Numbered from the stretch's first letter, positions 24,969 through 35,365 are shown. The stretch: DNA of 64,000 nucleotides from Anaerolineales bacterium (GCA_028278545.1 JANQED010000132.1:1-64000); one strand, 5' to 3'. Program-made: numbers and translations. The notes: generated by a model not told the origin, from the letters alone.

Positions 24969-25880
24969 TTGAATACACTATTCCCCCTCTTCCTTAACAA
25001 CCTGTTTCCTATCCTTCTTGTAGCGGGCATTGGATATGCCTTAGGCAGATTGCTCCATGTTGACCCAAAATCCCTCTCCAGGGTAGTCTTCTATGTCTTC
25101 AGCCCCTTCCTGATCTTCGAACTATTAATAACCAGCCCGCTCAGCAACGGAGATATATTCCGCATTGCGGGATTTGCCACCCTCCAAATGCTGCTCTGTG
25201 GAGCTCTGGCATTTCTCTTGGGCAAAGTCTTGAAGCTGGAGCGCAAACACTTCGTAGCGATCATCCTCTGCTCGGTCACCGTGAATGCCGGCAATTATGG
25301 CCTTTCATTGACCCTGTTTGCCTTCGGAGAAACTGCACTGGCCCATGCCAGCCTGTACTTTGCCACTACGGCTATCCTGACTTATACCTTTGGGGTAGCT
25401 ATCGCATCAATGGGCTCGATGAGTTTTAAACAATCGATCAGGCAGCTCATCAAAATCCCCACCGTCTACGCCGTAGTTTTGGCGCTGCTGTTCACGAAGT
25501 TCGATTGGGCTCTTCCCCTTCCCTTGGAACGACCGGTGGCATTGCTGGCCGATGCGGCGATCCCTGGAATGTTAGTATTGCTGGGCTTGCAGCTTCAGCA
25601 CAGCCAACGCGCTTGGGACCTAAAGACCGTCAGCATCGCCGGTGGTATTCGTCTGCTTGGCGGGCCGCTGCTGGCGATTTCCACAGCGGGTGTCTTCGGT
25701 CTACAGGGGGTTGCTTACAAAGCTGGTATCATAGAAGCCTCTATGCCCTCCGCAGTGCTGGCCACGGTGCTGGCAACTGAGTTCGATGTAAAACCCGCTT
25801 TCGTGACCACGGTTGTCTTTATCACCACAGTTCTCAGCCCGTTGACATTGACTCCTTTATTGGCTTACTTGGGAGCATAA
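24969..25880 (+). CDS. AEC-family permease (auxin efflux carrier-like)
   Basis: 303 aa, TTG start, about ten membrane helices. The opening LFPLFLNNLFPILLVAGIGYALGRL, the central NAGNYGLSLTLFAFGE and the closing MPSAVLATVLATEFD..FVTTVVFITTVLSPLTLTPLL are typical of bacterial AEC transporters, some of which export organic acids such as malate. The substrate here is unknown. The zincin gene starts 1 nt after its stop, so these two are coupled. Confidence 0.85.
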   Translation: MNTLFPLFLNNLFPILLVAGIGYALGRLLHVDPKSLSRVVFYVFSPFLIFELLITSPLSNGDIFRIAGFATLQMLLCGALAFLLGKVLKLERKHFVAIILCSVTVNAGNYGLSLTLFAFGETALAHASLYFATTAILTYTFGVAIASMGSMSFKQSIRQLIKIPTVYAVVLALLFTKFDWALPLPLERPVALLADAAIPGMLVLLGLQLQHSQRAWDLKTVSIAGGIRLLGGPLLAISTAGVFGLQGVAYKAGIIEASMPSAVLATVLATEFDVKPAFVTTVVFITTVLSPLTLTPLLAYLGA

Positions 25881-25881
25881 G

Positions 25882-27087
25882 ATGCGCTGGTTTTTTCTGG
25901 CCCTCTTGACCATTGGAATCTGCTTGGGGATCAGCGACCCTGCGCGAGGTCAGACTGAACTCCACATTGCCGAACCCCAGGTCACGTACACCTTCGGGAG
26001 CACATTGATCATCGAGACTGAGATCAATTCCGAAATCCCCATCCAGAAGGTCACTGTGCTGCTGCAACCGGAAGGAGCGACTCAGAATATCGCTGGGGAT
26101 GCATCGTTAAGCCCTCCCAACCAGGTGATCTTCACCCTAGACCTAACGAAAAACCCCATCCCTGTTTTCTCACACATTCTCTTTACCTATCAAATAGCTC
26201 TGGAAAACGGTGAAACGATCACAAGCGAAGTCTTCGAATTCGATTACGCCGACAACCGCTTTCCCTGGCAATCCCTGGCAACCGAAGAATTCGAAATCTA
26301 TTGGTACGATGGTGACACCCAGTTCGGGCAGGCGATTCTGAACGCGGCCTACGAGGGCCTGGCGCGCATAAGTGACCAGATCAGCGTACCTGACCCTGAG
26401 AAGATCACTTATTACGTATACGCCAGCGCTCAAGAGTTGCAGTCCACGTTGCAGATTTCGAGTCAAATCTCAACCTGGATTGCAGGTCATACTGATCCAT
26501 CTTCCGGCGTCATCCTGGTATCTATCCCCCCCGGCCCGGCACAATCAGTCGAGATCAAACGCCAGGTTCCTCACGAATTGACCCACGTGCTACTCTATCA
26601 AAAACTTGGCGAGGATTACGACAAGCTGCCCAATTGGCTCAACGAGGGGCTGGCCTCCACTGCGGAGGTGTTCCCCAACCCCGACTATCCCCTGCTGTTG
26701 GAGAGAGCCTACGAACAAGATATACTGATCCCCATCGCCGACCTGTGCCGCAGCTTCCCAATCGACGCAGCCAACTTCCAACTGGCTTACGCCGAGTCAG
26801 CCTCCTTCACCTGGTATCTCTTGGGGGAATTTGGGAACCCAGACATGGAGGCGCTCATTGCAGCGTATGCTGACGGTTTAGAATGCGACCGGGGGGCTGA
26901 AGTGGCGTTGGGAAACACGTTGGCCGAACTCGAGCGCGATTGGCGACGGACTAACTTCAACGAGAGTCTCCTGCGCTCGTCTGTCATGGGTGCCCTGCCC
27001 TGGATGATCGTATTGGCAGCCCTGCTGCTGCCAACATTAGGGCTGTACATCACCGATACAATCAGGCACCGTCAAGAAAAGAGATGA
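25882..27087 (+). CDS. Membrane-anchored zincin (peptidase MA-like)
   Basis: 401 aa. An N-terminal signal peptide (WFFLALLTIGICLGISDPARG) is followed by a beta-rich domain to about residue 130. A gluzincin domain then carries HELTH (VPHELTHVLLYQKLG), with the downstream NWLNEGLAS Glu as third ligand. A C-terminal membrane helix (MIVLAALLLPTLGLYI) ends in a basic tail. This fits peptidase MA (PF13485). The protease domain is predicted outside the cytoplasmic membrane. Substrate unknown. Confidence 0.85.
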   Translation: MRWFFLALLTIGICLGISDPARGQTELHIAEPQVTYTFGSTLIIETEINSEIPIQKVTVLLQPEGATQNIAGDASLSPPNQVIFTLDLTKNPIPVFSHILFTYQIALENGETITSEVFEFDYADNRFPWQSLATEEFEIYWYDGDTQFGQAILNAAYEGLARISDQISVPDPEKITYYVYASAQELQSTLQISSQISTWIAGHTDPSSGVILVSIPPGPAQSVEIKRQVPHELTHVLLYQKLGEDYDKLPNWLNEGLASTAEVFPNPDYPLLLERAYEQDILIPIADLCRSFPIDAANFQLAYAESASFTWYLLGEFGNPDMEALIAAYADGLECDRGAEVALGNTLAELERDWRRTNFNESLLRSSVMGALPWMIVLAALLLPTLGLYITDTIRHRQEKR

Positions 27088-27122
27088 ACCAGTTGCATGG
27101 ATCAATACCGTAGGAGGCGTAA

Positions 27123-27416
27123 ATGACGGTTGAGGGTCAAGTCCGGTTACATGCCAAAGTCGAGGGGCGCGTTCAGGGAGTCGGCTTCCGCTATTTCGTG
27201 CTGGATAACGCGCAGCCTTTGGGGATCACAGGCTGGGTGCGCAACCGCTGGGACGGCTCTGTGGAAGTGTTGGCCGAGGGCGAAAAAGGGGATTTAGAGA
27301 CACTGTTAGCAGCCATTCGCCGCGGCCCGCGTCGGCACACTACAACAGGGGTCACACCTACATGGCATGACGCCACGGGGGAGTTCACTCATTTTCGGAT
27401 TCGCAGGACGGAATAG
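27123..27416 (+). CDS. acyP: Acylphosphatase
   Basis: 97 aa, SD GGAGG before the ATG. The signature VEGRVQGVGFRYF supplies the phosphate-binding loop and catalytic Arg23; GWVRNRWDGSVEV supplies Asn41, the classical positions. It hydrolyses acyl phosphates such as acetyl or carbamoyl phosphate in the cytoplasm. It is last in the 21.6-27.4 kb plus-strand run. A palindromic repeat element begins 17 nt after its stop and may end the transcript. Confidence 0.95.
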   Translation: MTVEGQVRLHAKVEGRVQGVGFRYFVLDNAQPLGITGWVRNRWDGSVEVLAEGEKGDLETLLAAIRRGPRRHTTTGVTPTWHDATGEFTHFRIRRTE

Positions 27417-27433
27417 GTGCTACGCGATTGCTC

Positions 27434-27550
27434 TGTCATTCCGAACCCCGCATGGGGTGAGGAATCCCTGTAGTGTCAGGCCAATCATCACCCTCGCTGG
27501 TATCAAACAAACCAAGGTCTCAGGGATTCCTCGCTTCGCTCGGAATGACA
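27434..27550. repeat. Palindromic MITE-like repeat, copy 1
   Basis: 117 bp bounded by perfect 11-bp terminal inverted repeats TGTCATTCCGA / TCGGAATGACA, with a second nested 12-bp pair GAGGAATCCCTG / CAGGGATTCCTC. The sequence CATTCCGAGC...GAGGAATCC is of a kind that I recall as widely dispersed in bacterial genomes. It lies between acyP and the end of the GIY-YIG gene. Confidence 0.8.
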
Positions 27551-27555
27551 CATTG

Positions 27556-27849
27556 CTATTCACTATCAAACCAGTCGGCTGCTAGGTCTTGCCAAGTCGG
27601 GTTCAGCGTTTTTATCAGAGCAACCTTCTTGCTGCGCCTCCATCCCTTGATTTCTTTCTCACGCGCAATTGCAATACCCACATCATTTGTTTCCTCGAAA
27701 TAGGCAAGACGAGTGACATTGTACCTCTTTGTAAATCCAGGCTTGAGTTTATGTTTATGCTCGTATACGCGACGTTCAAGGTCATTGGTCATACCGGTGT
27801 AGAGCGTACCTGTGGAACTGCTCATGATATAGATATAGTATTTCAACAT
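27556..27849 (-). CDS. Stand-alone GIY-YIG nuclease-domain protein
   Basis: 97 aa. The motif appears as YYIYIMSSSTGTLYTGMTNDLERRVYEH, with Arg in DLERR and a later catalytic Glu candidate in AREKEIKGW; the end NPTWQDLAADWF is typical of the UvrC N-terminal-like (URI) subgroup. These are small DNA-cleaving domains with unclear cellular roles. It is bracketed by two copies of the same palindromic repeat. The palindrome GGAGAGCTCTCC just before the ATG could hide its SD. Confidence 0.88.
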   Translation of the reverse strand: MLKYYIYIMSSSTGTLYTGMTNDLERRVYEHKHKLKPGFTKRYNVTRLAYFEETNDVGIAIAREKEIKGWRRSKKVALIKTLNPTWQDLAADWFDSE

Positions 27850-27881
27850 AGCGGAGAGCTCTCCCCAATATCATGTACAAA

Positions 27882-27980
27882 AAGGTGAGAAATCCCTGTA
27901 GTGTCAGGCCAGTCGTTCCTATTGAAAGCATCATACAGACCAGATTCTCAAGGATTCTCCTTGCGAGGCACTAATTTCAT
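27882..27980. repeat. Palindromic repeat, degenerate copy 2
   Basis: GTGAGAAATCCCTGTAGTGTCAGGCCA matches GTGAGGAATCCCTGTAGTGTCAGGCCA of copy 1 almost base for base, in the same orientation, and ATTCTCAAGGATTCTCC is a decayed form of its right half. The outer ends are eroded. It lies upstream of the GIY-YIG start. Confidence 0.65.
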
Positions 27981-28008
27981 TCAGAACAGGCTTGGAACAA
28001 CGCGATAA

Positions 28009-28707
28009 CTACCCAAACCCCAACTTCCGCTCTTTCAACGAAACCCAGCGACCACTACCGATGATAATATGATCCAAAACCTGCACATCCAGCAGTTTCC
28101 CCGCCTCGATGATGGCGCGAGTAACCGCGATGTCATCAGGGCTGGGTGTGGGATCACCGCTGGGGTGGTTGTGAACCACAATCAAAGCAGCCGCATTACG
28201 GCGCACGGCTGCGCGGAACAACTCCCCGACTCTGACCTGGGACGAATTCAAAGAACCCTGATACACCTCGATGATGTCCAATACCCGGTTGCGAGTGTCC
28301 AAAAGCATCACACGTAGGTGTTCTTGCTCCAGCGCGCTCATCTCGAATTGCACCAGGGCCGCGGCATCAGCCGGGCTGCCTATCTTCGGCCGCTCCTCGG
28401 GGGATTCGAGAGCCAATCGACGACCTAACTCAATCGCTGCCTTGATCTGCGCAGCTTTGGCAGTGCCGATACCATGCTGATTGCAGACTTCTTCATAGGA
28501 GGCGCGATGCAATCCCGTAAGACCGCCGAAAATCTGCAACAACCGCTGCCCCACTTGAACAGCATTCTCTCCATGGACTCCCACTCTCAAGAGGATCGCC
28601 AACAATTCAGCAGTAGACAACGCCTGCGGCCCCAATTTAGCCAGACGCTCGCGCGGGCGTTCACTGGTTGCCAGATCTGTAATACGGTAGGTTGTGCCTT
28701 TTTCCAT
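28009..28707 (-). CDS. radC: RadC-family JAMM-domain protein
   Basis: 232 aa from the ATG at 28707 with AGGG upstream; the track start is a GTG ten codons earlier. The N-terminal helix-hairpin-helix-like part ([35 protein letters not shown]) precedes a JAMM metal site in [16 protein letters not shown]. The family was named for DNA repair, but its real function is unsettled. It is commonly found beside mobile or repeat-rich DNA, and here adjoins the repeat/GIY-YIG unit. Confidence 0.93.
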   Translation of the reverse strand: MEKGTTYRITDLATSERPRERLAKLGPQALSTAELLAILLRVGVHGENAVQVGQRLLQIFGGLTGLHRASYEEVCNQHGIGTAKAAQIKAAIELGRRLALESPEERPKIGSPADAAALVQFEMSALEQEHLRVMLLDTRNRVLDIIEVYQGSLNSSQVRVGELFRAAVRRNAAALIVVHNHPSGDPTPSPDDIAVTRAIIEAGKLLDVQVLDHIIIGSGRWVSLKERKLGFG

Positions 28708-28857
28708 TGCAAGTACCCTATCAAGAGGAATTAACACCTAGTTATCATATAGAAGAAAGCCATCATAGTCTCCCTCTATGGTTATACAACAGGGAGCACA
28801 AAAACGCAAGCAAGAGCAAAATTAGGCTATAATTAGCCTCATATTAGGAGTGAGATT

Positions 28858-29397
28858 ATGACCTTTGACCCCTCATCTCTCAGCAATTTCATGCTCTTTC
28901 TAACCGCCTGGGGTGGTGCCTTCATCGCGGCGTTGTGGTTGAGCCTGATCGTGTGGACTTACCGTGATATCCGTGCCCGGGCACGCGATCCCCTGGGGCG
29001 TATTCTGGCGGTACTGGTTGTTGCAGTGCTCTTCTTGCCCGGCATCGTCATCTACCTGATCCTGCGCCCGCATCGCACCCTCGACGATGAGTACCAACAT
29101 ACCCTGGAAGAGGAAGCCCTGCTGCGTTCAATCGAGGATACCCCCGTCTGCCCGGGATGTGGACGTCGGACCAAAGAAAGCTGGAAAATCTGCCCGAACT
29201 GCCAGACCAAACTCAAGAAGACCTGCCGTCAATGCGGTAAGCTGATGGAATTACCCTGGAATCTATGCCCTTTTTGTGGCACTCCCACCCCAGGGATGCG
29301 GCGCGACGATCTGACCCTGGACGAGGCTCTCGAACCCCTCACGGCTACTCTTCCCGAAGAACCGCCCGATGAAGAAGAGACATTAGAAGAGGCTTAA
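28858..29397 (+). CDS. Membrane protein with double zinc ribbon
   Basis: 179 aa. Two membrane helices (about 10-35 and 48-67) are followed by a cytoplasmic double zinc ribbon: CPGCGRRTKESWKICPNC and CRQCGKLMELPWNLCPFC. It ends with an acidic tail (PEEPPDEEETLEEA). The family (DZR) is common in Chloroflexota and Actinobacteria and has no known reaction. A TATAAT lies about 28 nt upstream and AGGAG precedes the ATG. A strong terminator follows. Confidence 0.82.
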   Translation: MTFDPSSLSNFMLFLTAWGGAFIAALWLSLIVWTYRDIRARARDPLGRILAVLVVAVLFLPGIVIYLILRPHRTLDDEYQHTLEEEALLRSIEDTPVCPGCGRRTKESWKICPNCQTKLKKTCRQCGKLMELPWNLCPFCGTPTPGMRRDDLTLDEALEPLTATLPEEPPDEEETLEEA

Positions 29398-29418
29398 CTT
29401 CCCCAAGTGATTTAGCAC

Positions 29419-29463
29419 AAGAACCGTGTGCTTCCAATAGAAGGCACACGGTTCTTTGTTTCT
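29419..29463. terminator. Bidirectional terminator between zinc-ribbon gene and enolase
   Basis: AAGAACCGTGTGC and GCACACGGTTCTT form a perfect 13-bp stem with extra pairs inside and a TTTGTTT tract on the plus strand. The A run on the left gives T on the minus strand, so it can end both convergent transcripts. Confidence 0.85.
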
Positions 29464-29515
29464 CTCACTAGCACCAACGCGGGTTGGCATCCTGCCAAGT
29501 CGGCAGAAGACTGAA

Positions 29516-30919
<1,404 letters not shown>

Positions 30920-30977
30920 CTATTTATAGACAATCGTGGAGATTTTTGTGAGATAAATCACACAGCAGGAGTCCAAC

Positions 30978-31667
30978 ATGGAAAATGTCAATACGCTCCC
31001 CTCTGATCCCAGAGATCACAAACGTTATTACTTCCACGAAACGCGCACCCGCCGTGTTACCGTTGCTGTTCTGAGATGCTTCGCCTGGTTCATCATGAAG
31101 ATCGAAGCTCGAGGAGTTGAAAACCTGCCTGCGGAAGGGGGGGCGATCCTGGCCTGTAATCACGTGACAAATTTTGATATTTTCCCGATGCAGCTAGGGA
31201 TTTCTCGCCCGATCTTTTTCATGGCTAAAGAGGAACTGCTGCGCAACCCCATCGTTGAATACATTCTTCGCAAAGGGGGTGTCTTCCCGGTCTACAGAGG
31301 TCAAAAAGATGAATGGGCCAAGCGGCATACTGAAAAAGTGCTCGAACATGGGCAGGTACTGGGACTCTTCCCCGAGGGCACCCGCAGCAAAGGGCGCGGC
31401 CTGCGAACTGCGAAGACCGGGGCGGCCCGCTTCGCCATCAAGTTGGGCTGCCCGATTGTACCGATGGCGGTCGATGGCACCCACCAAGTTCTTCGGAGCT
31501 TTCCCAAACGAGGCCGGGTGACAGTTACCCTGGGTGAGCCCATCTATTTTCAGCCCGAAGAAGGGGCACTGGCGCTCACCGACCGGATGATGTTTGCCAT
31601 CGCCGATATGCTACCATCAGATTTGAAGGGCGTTTACGCAGAGAAACCGCTCGGTTACGACATTTAA
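30978..31667 (+). CDS. plsC: 1-Acyl-sn-glycerol-3-phosphate acyltransferase-like protein
   Basis: 229 aa with the PlsC signatures: ACNHVTNFDIFP (NHxxxxD catalytic pair), GGVFPVYRG, LFPEGTRSKG (phosphate binding) and PIVPMAVDGT. It acylates lysophosphatidate, or a related lysolipid, at the inner face of the membrane. A hydrophobic segment near the N-terminus (VAVLRCFAWFIM) would anchor it. CAGGAG precedes the ATG. Its 3' end converges on pyrG with a 10-nt gap. Confidence 0.92.
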   Translation: MENVNTLPSDPRDHKRYYFHETRTRRVTVAVLRCFAWFIMKIEARGVENLPAEGGAILACNHVTNFDIFPMQLGISRPIFFMAKEELLRNPIVEYILRKGGVFPVYRGQKDEWAKRHTEKVLEHGQVLGLFPEGTRSKGRGLRTAKTGAARFAIKLGCPIVPMAVDGTHQVLRSFPKRGRVTVTLGEPIYFQPEEGALALTDRMMFAIADMLPSDLKGVYAEKPLGYDI

Positions 31668-31674
31668 GCGTGAA

Positions 31675-31690
31675 CGTTCAACGTTGAACG
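31675..31690. repeat. 16-bp palindrome at the plsC/pyrG junction
   Basis: CGTTCAACGTTGAACG is a perfect palindrome overlapping the last codons of pyrG. It could be a degenerate AACGTTG microsatellite rather than a functional site. It has no loop or T tract, so it is a poor terminator. Confidence 0.5.
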
Positions 31691-33288
31691 CTTTCCTTGA
31701 CCGCTTTGACGAATCCCACGAATAAAGGATGGGGGCGCGTGGGCCGGGACAAGAACTCCGGATGGAATTGAGTTCCCAACATGAAGGGGTGGTCATCCAT
31801 TTCGGCGATTTCGACCAGCCGATCATCCGGGGAGAGGCCGGAAAACTGCATCCCTGCCTCTCGCAACACGCTCCGGTAAGCATTTTTGAACTCGAAACGA
31901 TGCCGGTGACGCTCATTGATAGAGTCACACTGGTAGGCTTCTGCCGCCTGAGAGCCCGGTTGAATCTGGCAAGGATACAGCCCCAAACGCATCGTACCGC
32001 CCATATCTGCCAGATCACGCTGATCGGGCATTAGATCGATGACCGGGTGGAGTGTGGCGGGATCGAACTCAGTTGAATTGACTTCATCGGTATTCAGAAC
32101 ATGGCGGGCGAATTCGATCACCATCACCTGCATTCCCAGGCACAGGCCCAGGTAAGGGATCTTATTCTCCCGAGCATAACGGGCAGCCTGGATTTTCCCT
32201 TCGATGCCGCGCTCGCCAAATCCTCCGGGAACAATAATGCCATCGGCTTCTCGAAGCAACTCAACCCCCCGTCCTTTCTCCAAATCCGAGGAGTGTATCC
32301 ATAGGATTTCATCATCCACCCCCAAAGACAAAGCTGCATGTCGAGTCGCTTCACGTACGCTCATGTAGGCATCGTGCAATTCAACATACTTTCCAACCAA
32401 AGCGATCTTGACCCTGGGTTTCTCCTCACGCATCGTATCGACCAACTGCTCCCAGAAATCCCAAGCAGGTTTTTGACGAGGTTTCAACTTCAAGCGTTCT
32501 AAGAGATAGCCTGCTATTCGGGTTTCTTCTAATAAGAGCGGGATTTCGTAAAGCAGTTCAGCCGTGACCATGGTCACGACAGCGCGACGATCGACATCGC
32601 AAAAAAGCGCAATCTTATCCCGTAATTCCCCATCAACAGGGTAATCCGATCGGGCAATGATCATATCCGGGGTGATGCCGATAGAGCGCAGTTCCCTGAC
32701 GGAATGTTGAGTGGGTTTGGTTTTCAATTCGCCAGTAGCGCCGATGCGCGGCATCCAGGTAACATGGATGTAGAAAGTGTTCTTTTTTCCCAAATCCCCC
32801 CGCATCTGCCGCAGCGCCTCGAGGAAGGGCAGGCCCTCGATATCGCCCACTGTTCCACCGACCTCAACCAAAACAATCTCAGCCCCGGTTGTCTTGGCTA
32901 CCATGCGGATGCGGCGCTTGATCTCATTGGTGATGTGAGGAATCACCTGGATCGTCCCACCTAGATAATCTCCCCGGCGCTCATTGGAGATCACCTCTGC
33001 ATAGACCTGCCCAGTGGTCACGTTGCAGACTTTGTTCAGGCTGATATCCACAAAACGCTCGTAATGCCCCAGATCCAGGTCCGTTTCAGCGCCATCGTCC
33101 AATACATACACCTCACCGTGCTGATAGGGGCTCATAGTACCCGGATCGACATTGATGTAAGGGTCAAGTTTTTGGATGGAAACCTCAAAGCCGCGCTCTT
33201 TTAGCAAGCGCCCAATCGCTGCGGCAGTGACACCTTTGCCAACAGAGCTTACAACACCACCAGTCAGAAAAATGTACTTTGTATTCAC
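31678..33288 (-). CDS. pyrG: CTP synthase
   Basis: 536 aa, normal length. It makes CTP from UTP, ATP and glutamine. The N-terminal synthetase domain carries FLTGGVVSSVGKGVTAAAIG (P-loop), KLDPYINVDPGTMSP and DLDLGHYERF. The C-terminal class I glutaminase domain carries YLGLCLGMQVMVIEFAR (nucleophile Cys) and QFHPEF. It is transcribed after the roadblock-domain gene but is separated from that gene by a terminator within its 5' region. Confidence 0.97.
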   Translation of the reverse strand: MNTKYIFLTGGVVSSVGKGVTAAAIGRLLKERGFEVSIQKLDPYINVDPGTMSPYQHGEVYVLDDGAETDLDLGHYERFVDISLNKVCNVTTGQVYAEVISNERRGDYLGGTIQVIPHITNEIKRRIRMVAKTTGAEIVLVEVGGTVGDIEGLPFLEALRQMRGDLGKKNTFYIHVTWMPRIGATGELKTKPTQHSVRELRSIGITPDMIIARSDYPVDGELRDKIALFCDVDRRAVVTMVTAELLYEIPLLLEETRIAGYLLERLKLKPRQKPAWDFWEQLVDTMREEKPRVKIALVGKYVELHDAYMSVREATRHAALSLGVDDEILWIHSSDLEKGRGVELLREADGIIVPGGFGERGIEGKIQAARYARENKIPYLGLCLGMQVMVIEFARHVLNTDEVNSTEFDPATLHPVIDLMPDQRDLADMGGTMRLGLYPCQIQPGSQAAEAYQCDSINERHRHRFEFKNAYRSVLREAGMQFSGLSPDDRLVEIAEMDDHPFMLGTQFHPEFLSRPTRPHPLFVGFVKAVKESVQR

Positions 33289-33387
33289 TTAACCTCTCCT
33301 TCATTTCCAGTAAATCACTACCGCGAGTGGACGTCCCTGACACCGCTACATGCGGACATCACCCATTCAAGACGCCTTTTGCTTAAA

Positions 33388-33423
33388 AGAAGCGGGGAGG
33401 GCCGTTCCCGGCAGCCCTCCCCG
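33388..33423 (-). terminator. Terminator after the roadblock gene
   Basis: CGGGGAGGG / CCCTCCCCG stem with a short loop, followed on the minus strand by CTTCTTTTAAG. It separates the roadblock gene from pyrG on the same strand. Confidence 0.75.
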
Positions 33424-33463
33424 ATGACTGTTTCACAATTTATAGATTCCTCGAACCATGAGC

Positions 33464-33838
33464 TTATCCAACGACACGCGCTAAGTCTTCTGCTGCCCGG
33501 CGCATCTCTAGAAATATCAAGCCCAATTTCGCGCCTTCACGGGCCAGGGCGGTCAAGACAGCTTCCTCGCCGACGGCAGCCAGGAGCACATATCCCTGAT
33601 CGCCGTGAATGTAGACCTGATCAAGCATGCCCCGGTTCAACTCGCTGGCGATGCGCTCGCCCAGGCTCAACATCGCAGCCGACATGGCTGAAACCCGGTC
33701 CTCCTCGACTTCAGCGGGCAGCGCAGAAGCCATGATCAGGCCATCGACAGAAACCACCGCAGAGGCTTCGATTTCGGGAGAAGCTGCCTGCATCTCTCGC
33801 AGGCGGTCAACCATCAGTTCAGTGCGTGATTTAGTCAT
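33464..33838 (-). CDS. Roadblock/LC7 domain protein (MglB-like)
   Basis: 124 aa. The alpha/beta pattern IEASAVVSVDGLIMASALP, VSAMSAAMLSLGERIASEL, VYIHGDQGYVLLAAVG and AVLTALAREGAKLGLIFLEM matches roadblock/LC7 domains. These dimerise and commonly act as GTPase-activating or scaffold partners of MglA-like Ras GTPases. No GTPase gene is adjacent, so its partner lies elsewhere. A weak SD (CGGAAAA) precedes the ATG. Confidence 0.88.
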   Translation of the reverse strand: MTKSRTELMVDRLREMQAASPEIEASAVVSVDGLIMASALPAEVEEDRVSAMSAAMLSLGERIASELNRGMLDQVYIHGDQGYVLLAAVGEEAVLTALAREGAKLGLIFLEMRRAAEDLARVVG

Positions 33839-34032
33839 GGCGATTTTCCGTCTCTAACTCAGTACAAGCTGATTGTTTTGGGCTCAACTTCACGGGAAAG
33901 CTTCAAAAACGAATGTGTCTTCCCAGCGATCCTTCATTTGCAAGCTAAACCCAGTTTTTCAAAGTCTACCATATAAATTCTTGCAGAGCCAGTTGACCAC
34001 ACAAGGCCTCCATGTTAGACTGAGGGATTGGT

Positions 34033-34656
34033 ATGCGCCGAGTTCTTGTTTCTGCGCTCGTAGTGGTTTTAACCCTTGGTAGCCTCCTGAAAGTTCGCGC
34101 TCAGGAGGGAGATGAGACGCCTCAGGGGGGGATTCACGCGCCCTCAGCGGGTGAGGCCCTGCAAGGTACTGTGTCGATTCTCGGCACTACAGCCGTCGAT
34201 GGGCTGGAAAGCTGGATTTTAAGCTTTGCCTATGTGGATGACACAACAGGTACACGGTTCCTGATCAGCGAGGGGACGAAGCCTGTTGAAGAGGATATCA
34301 TCGCCCAATGGAAAACATCCACCATCACCGATGGCACCTACAACTTGCGCCTGGTCATCGATCTGGAAGACGGCGAAAACATGGTCTTCGTCGTTCCCAA
34401 TCTGCGCATCCGCAACTACACGCCCATTGAGACGAGCACGCCCACGTTAACACCGACCAAGGACCCCGCCAGCGCTTCGGCCACCCCCACGCCGACATCT
34501 ACGCCCATTCCTCCTACACCAACGCTGCTGCCCACTAATCCCGTCGAAATCTCCAACAGCGATTTCACGAACGCATTGGCGCGAGGAGGGATAACCGCCC
34601 TGGTCATCTTCCTGATCGTTGGCCTATATGCATCGATTCGAAGAACAATGCGGTAG
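34033..34656 (+). CDS. Secreted protein with Thr/Pro linker and C-terminal membrane helix
   Basis: 207 aa. A signal peptide (VLVSALVVVLTLGSLLKVRAQ) leads to an Ig-like beta domain (GGIHAPSAGEALQGTVSILG ... DGTYNLRLVIDLEDGEN). A low-complexity linker (TPTPTSTPIPPTPTLLPT) and one membrane helix (GITALVIFLIVGLYA) with a short basic tail follow. It is therefore exposed on the outer face and anchored at its C-terminus. Family not named. It is 2 nt upstream of pth, so they are co-transcribed. GAGG precedes the ATG. Confidence 0.7.
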   Translation: MRRVLVSALVVVLTLGSLLKVRAQEGDETPQGGIHAPSAGEALQGTVSILGTTAVDGLESWILSFAYVDDTTGTRFLISEGTKPVEEDIIAQWKTSTITDGTYNLRLVIDLEDGENMVFVVPNLRIRNYTPIETSTPTLTPTKDPASASATPTPTSTPIPPTPTLLPTNPVEISNSDFTNALARGGITALVIFLIVGLYASIRRTMR

Positions 34657-34658
34657 CG

Positions 34659-35288
34659 ATGAAACTCTTCAAACGAATCAAAGAAAAAACCAGGTCACAG
34701 CCAGGCGACGCATCAAATACATTCCTGATCGTCGGTCTTGGCAACCCGGGCAAGCAACATCGCGAAAACCGGCACAATATCGGCTTCATGTTGGCGGATA
34801 AATTGGCGGAACGCCTGGGGCTGACATTTTCGCGCGTACAGCACAAAGCCCTGTTAACTGATGGGCGCTATCAGGGGTTCAAGATCATCCTCGCCAAACC
34901 GCAAACATATATGAATAATTCAGGGCAAACAGTAAGCACGCTGATGCGATTTTACAAGCTGCCGTTGAGGCAGCTTCTCGTGGCGTTCGATGATGTCGAT
35001 TTGCCCTTTGAGACCATCCGCATGAAACCTTCCGGTGGATCATCAGGGCAAAAAGGCATGAAATCCATCATCCAACGACTGGGTAGCGAAGAGTTTCCCC
35101 GCCTGCGCCTGGGCATAGGCCGCCCTCCAGGGCGCATGAGCACCCCCAGCTACGTGCTGCAAGACTTCTCCGAAGCCCATGCAGAAGATCTGGCTATCTT
35201 TCTCGAACGAGCAGCCGACGCCGTCTTGTTGTTCGTCACCGAGGGGATCGAGTCTGCCATGACACAATACAACCGCAGTCATCAGTGA
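34659..35288 (+). CDS. pth: Peptidyl-tRNA hydrolase
   Basis: 209 aa including about 20 extra N-terminal residues. It frees tRNA from stalled peptidyl-tRNAs. Motifs: LIVGLGNPGKQHRENRHNIGFM (catalytic His), LAKPQTYMNNSGQ, LVAFDDVDLPF and GGSSGQKGMKSIIQ. In the last motif the usual GHNG is GQKG, a variant also seen in some other phyla. It lies between the small membrane protein and mfd in one plus-strand run. Confidence 0.94.
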   Translation: MKLFKRIKEKTRSQPGDASNTFLIVGLGNPGKQHRENRHNIGFMLADKLAERLGLTFSRVQHKALLTDGRYQGFKIILAKPQTYMNNSGQTVSTLMRFYKLPLRQLLVAFDDVDLPFETIRMKPSGGSSGQKGMKSIIQRLGSEEFPRLRLGIGRPPGRMSTPSYVLQDFSEAHAEDLAIFLERAADAVLLFVTEGIESAMTQYNRSHQ

Positions 35289-35365
35289 GCAGTAGATGGT
35301 AGGCAGTGGTCCCATGTTGTTCACAGGCTACTGCTACCGAGCAACTGTCCACTAGAAAAGGCACT

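Noticed and set aside
31675-31690. Palindrome at plsC/pyrG junction as a terminator
   Set aside because: No loop and no T tract; kept only as a repeat.
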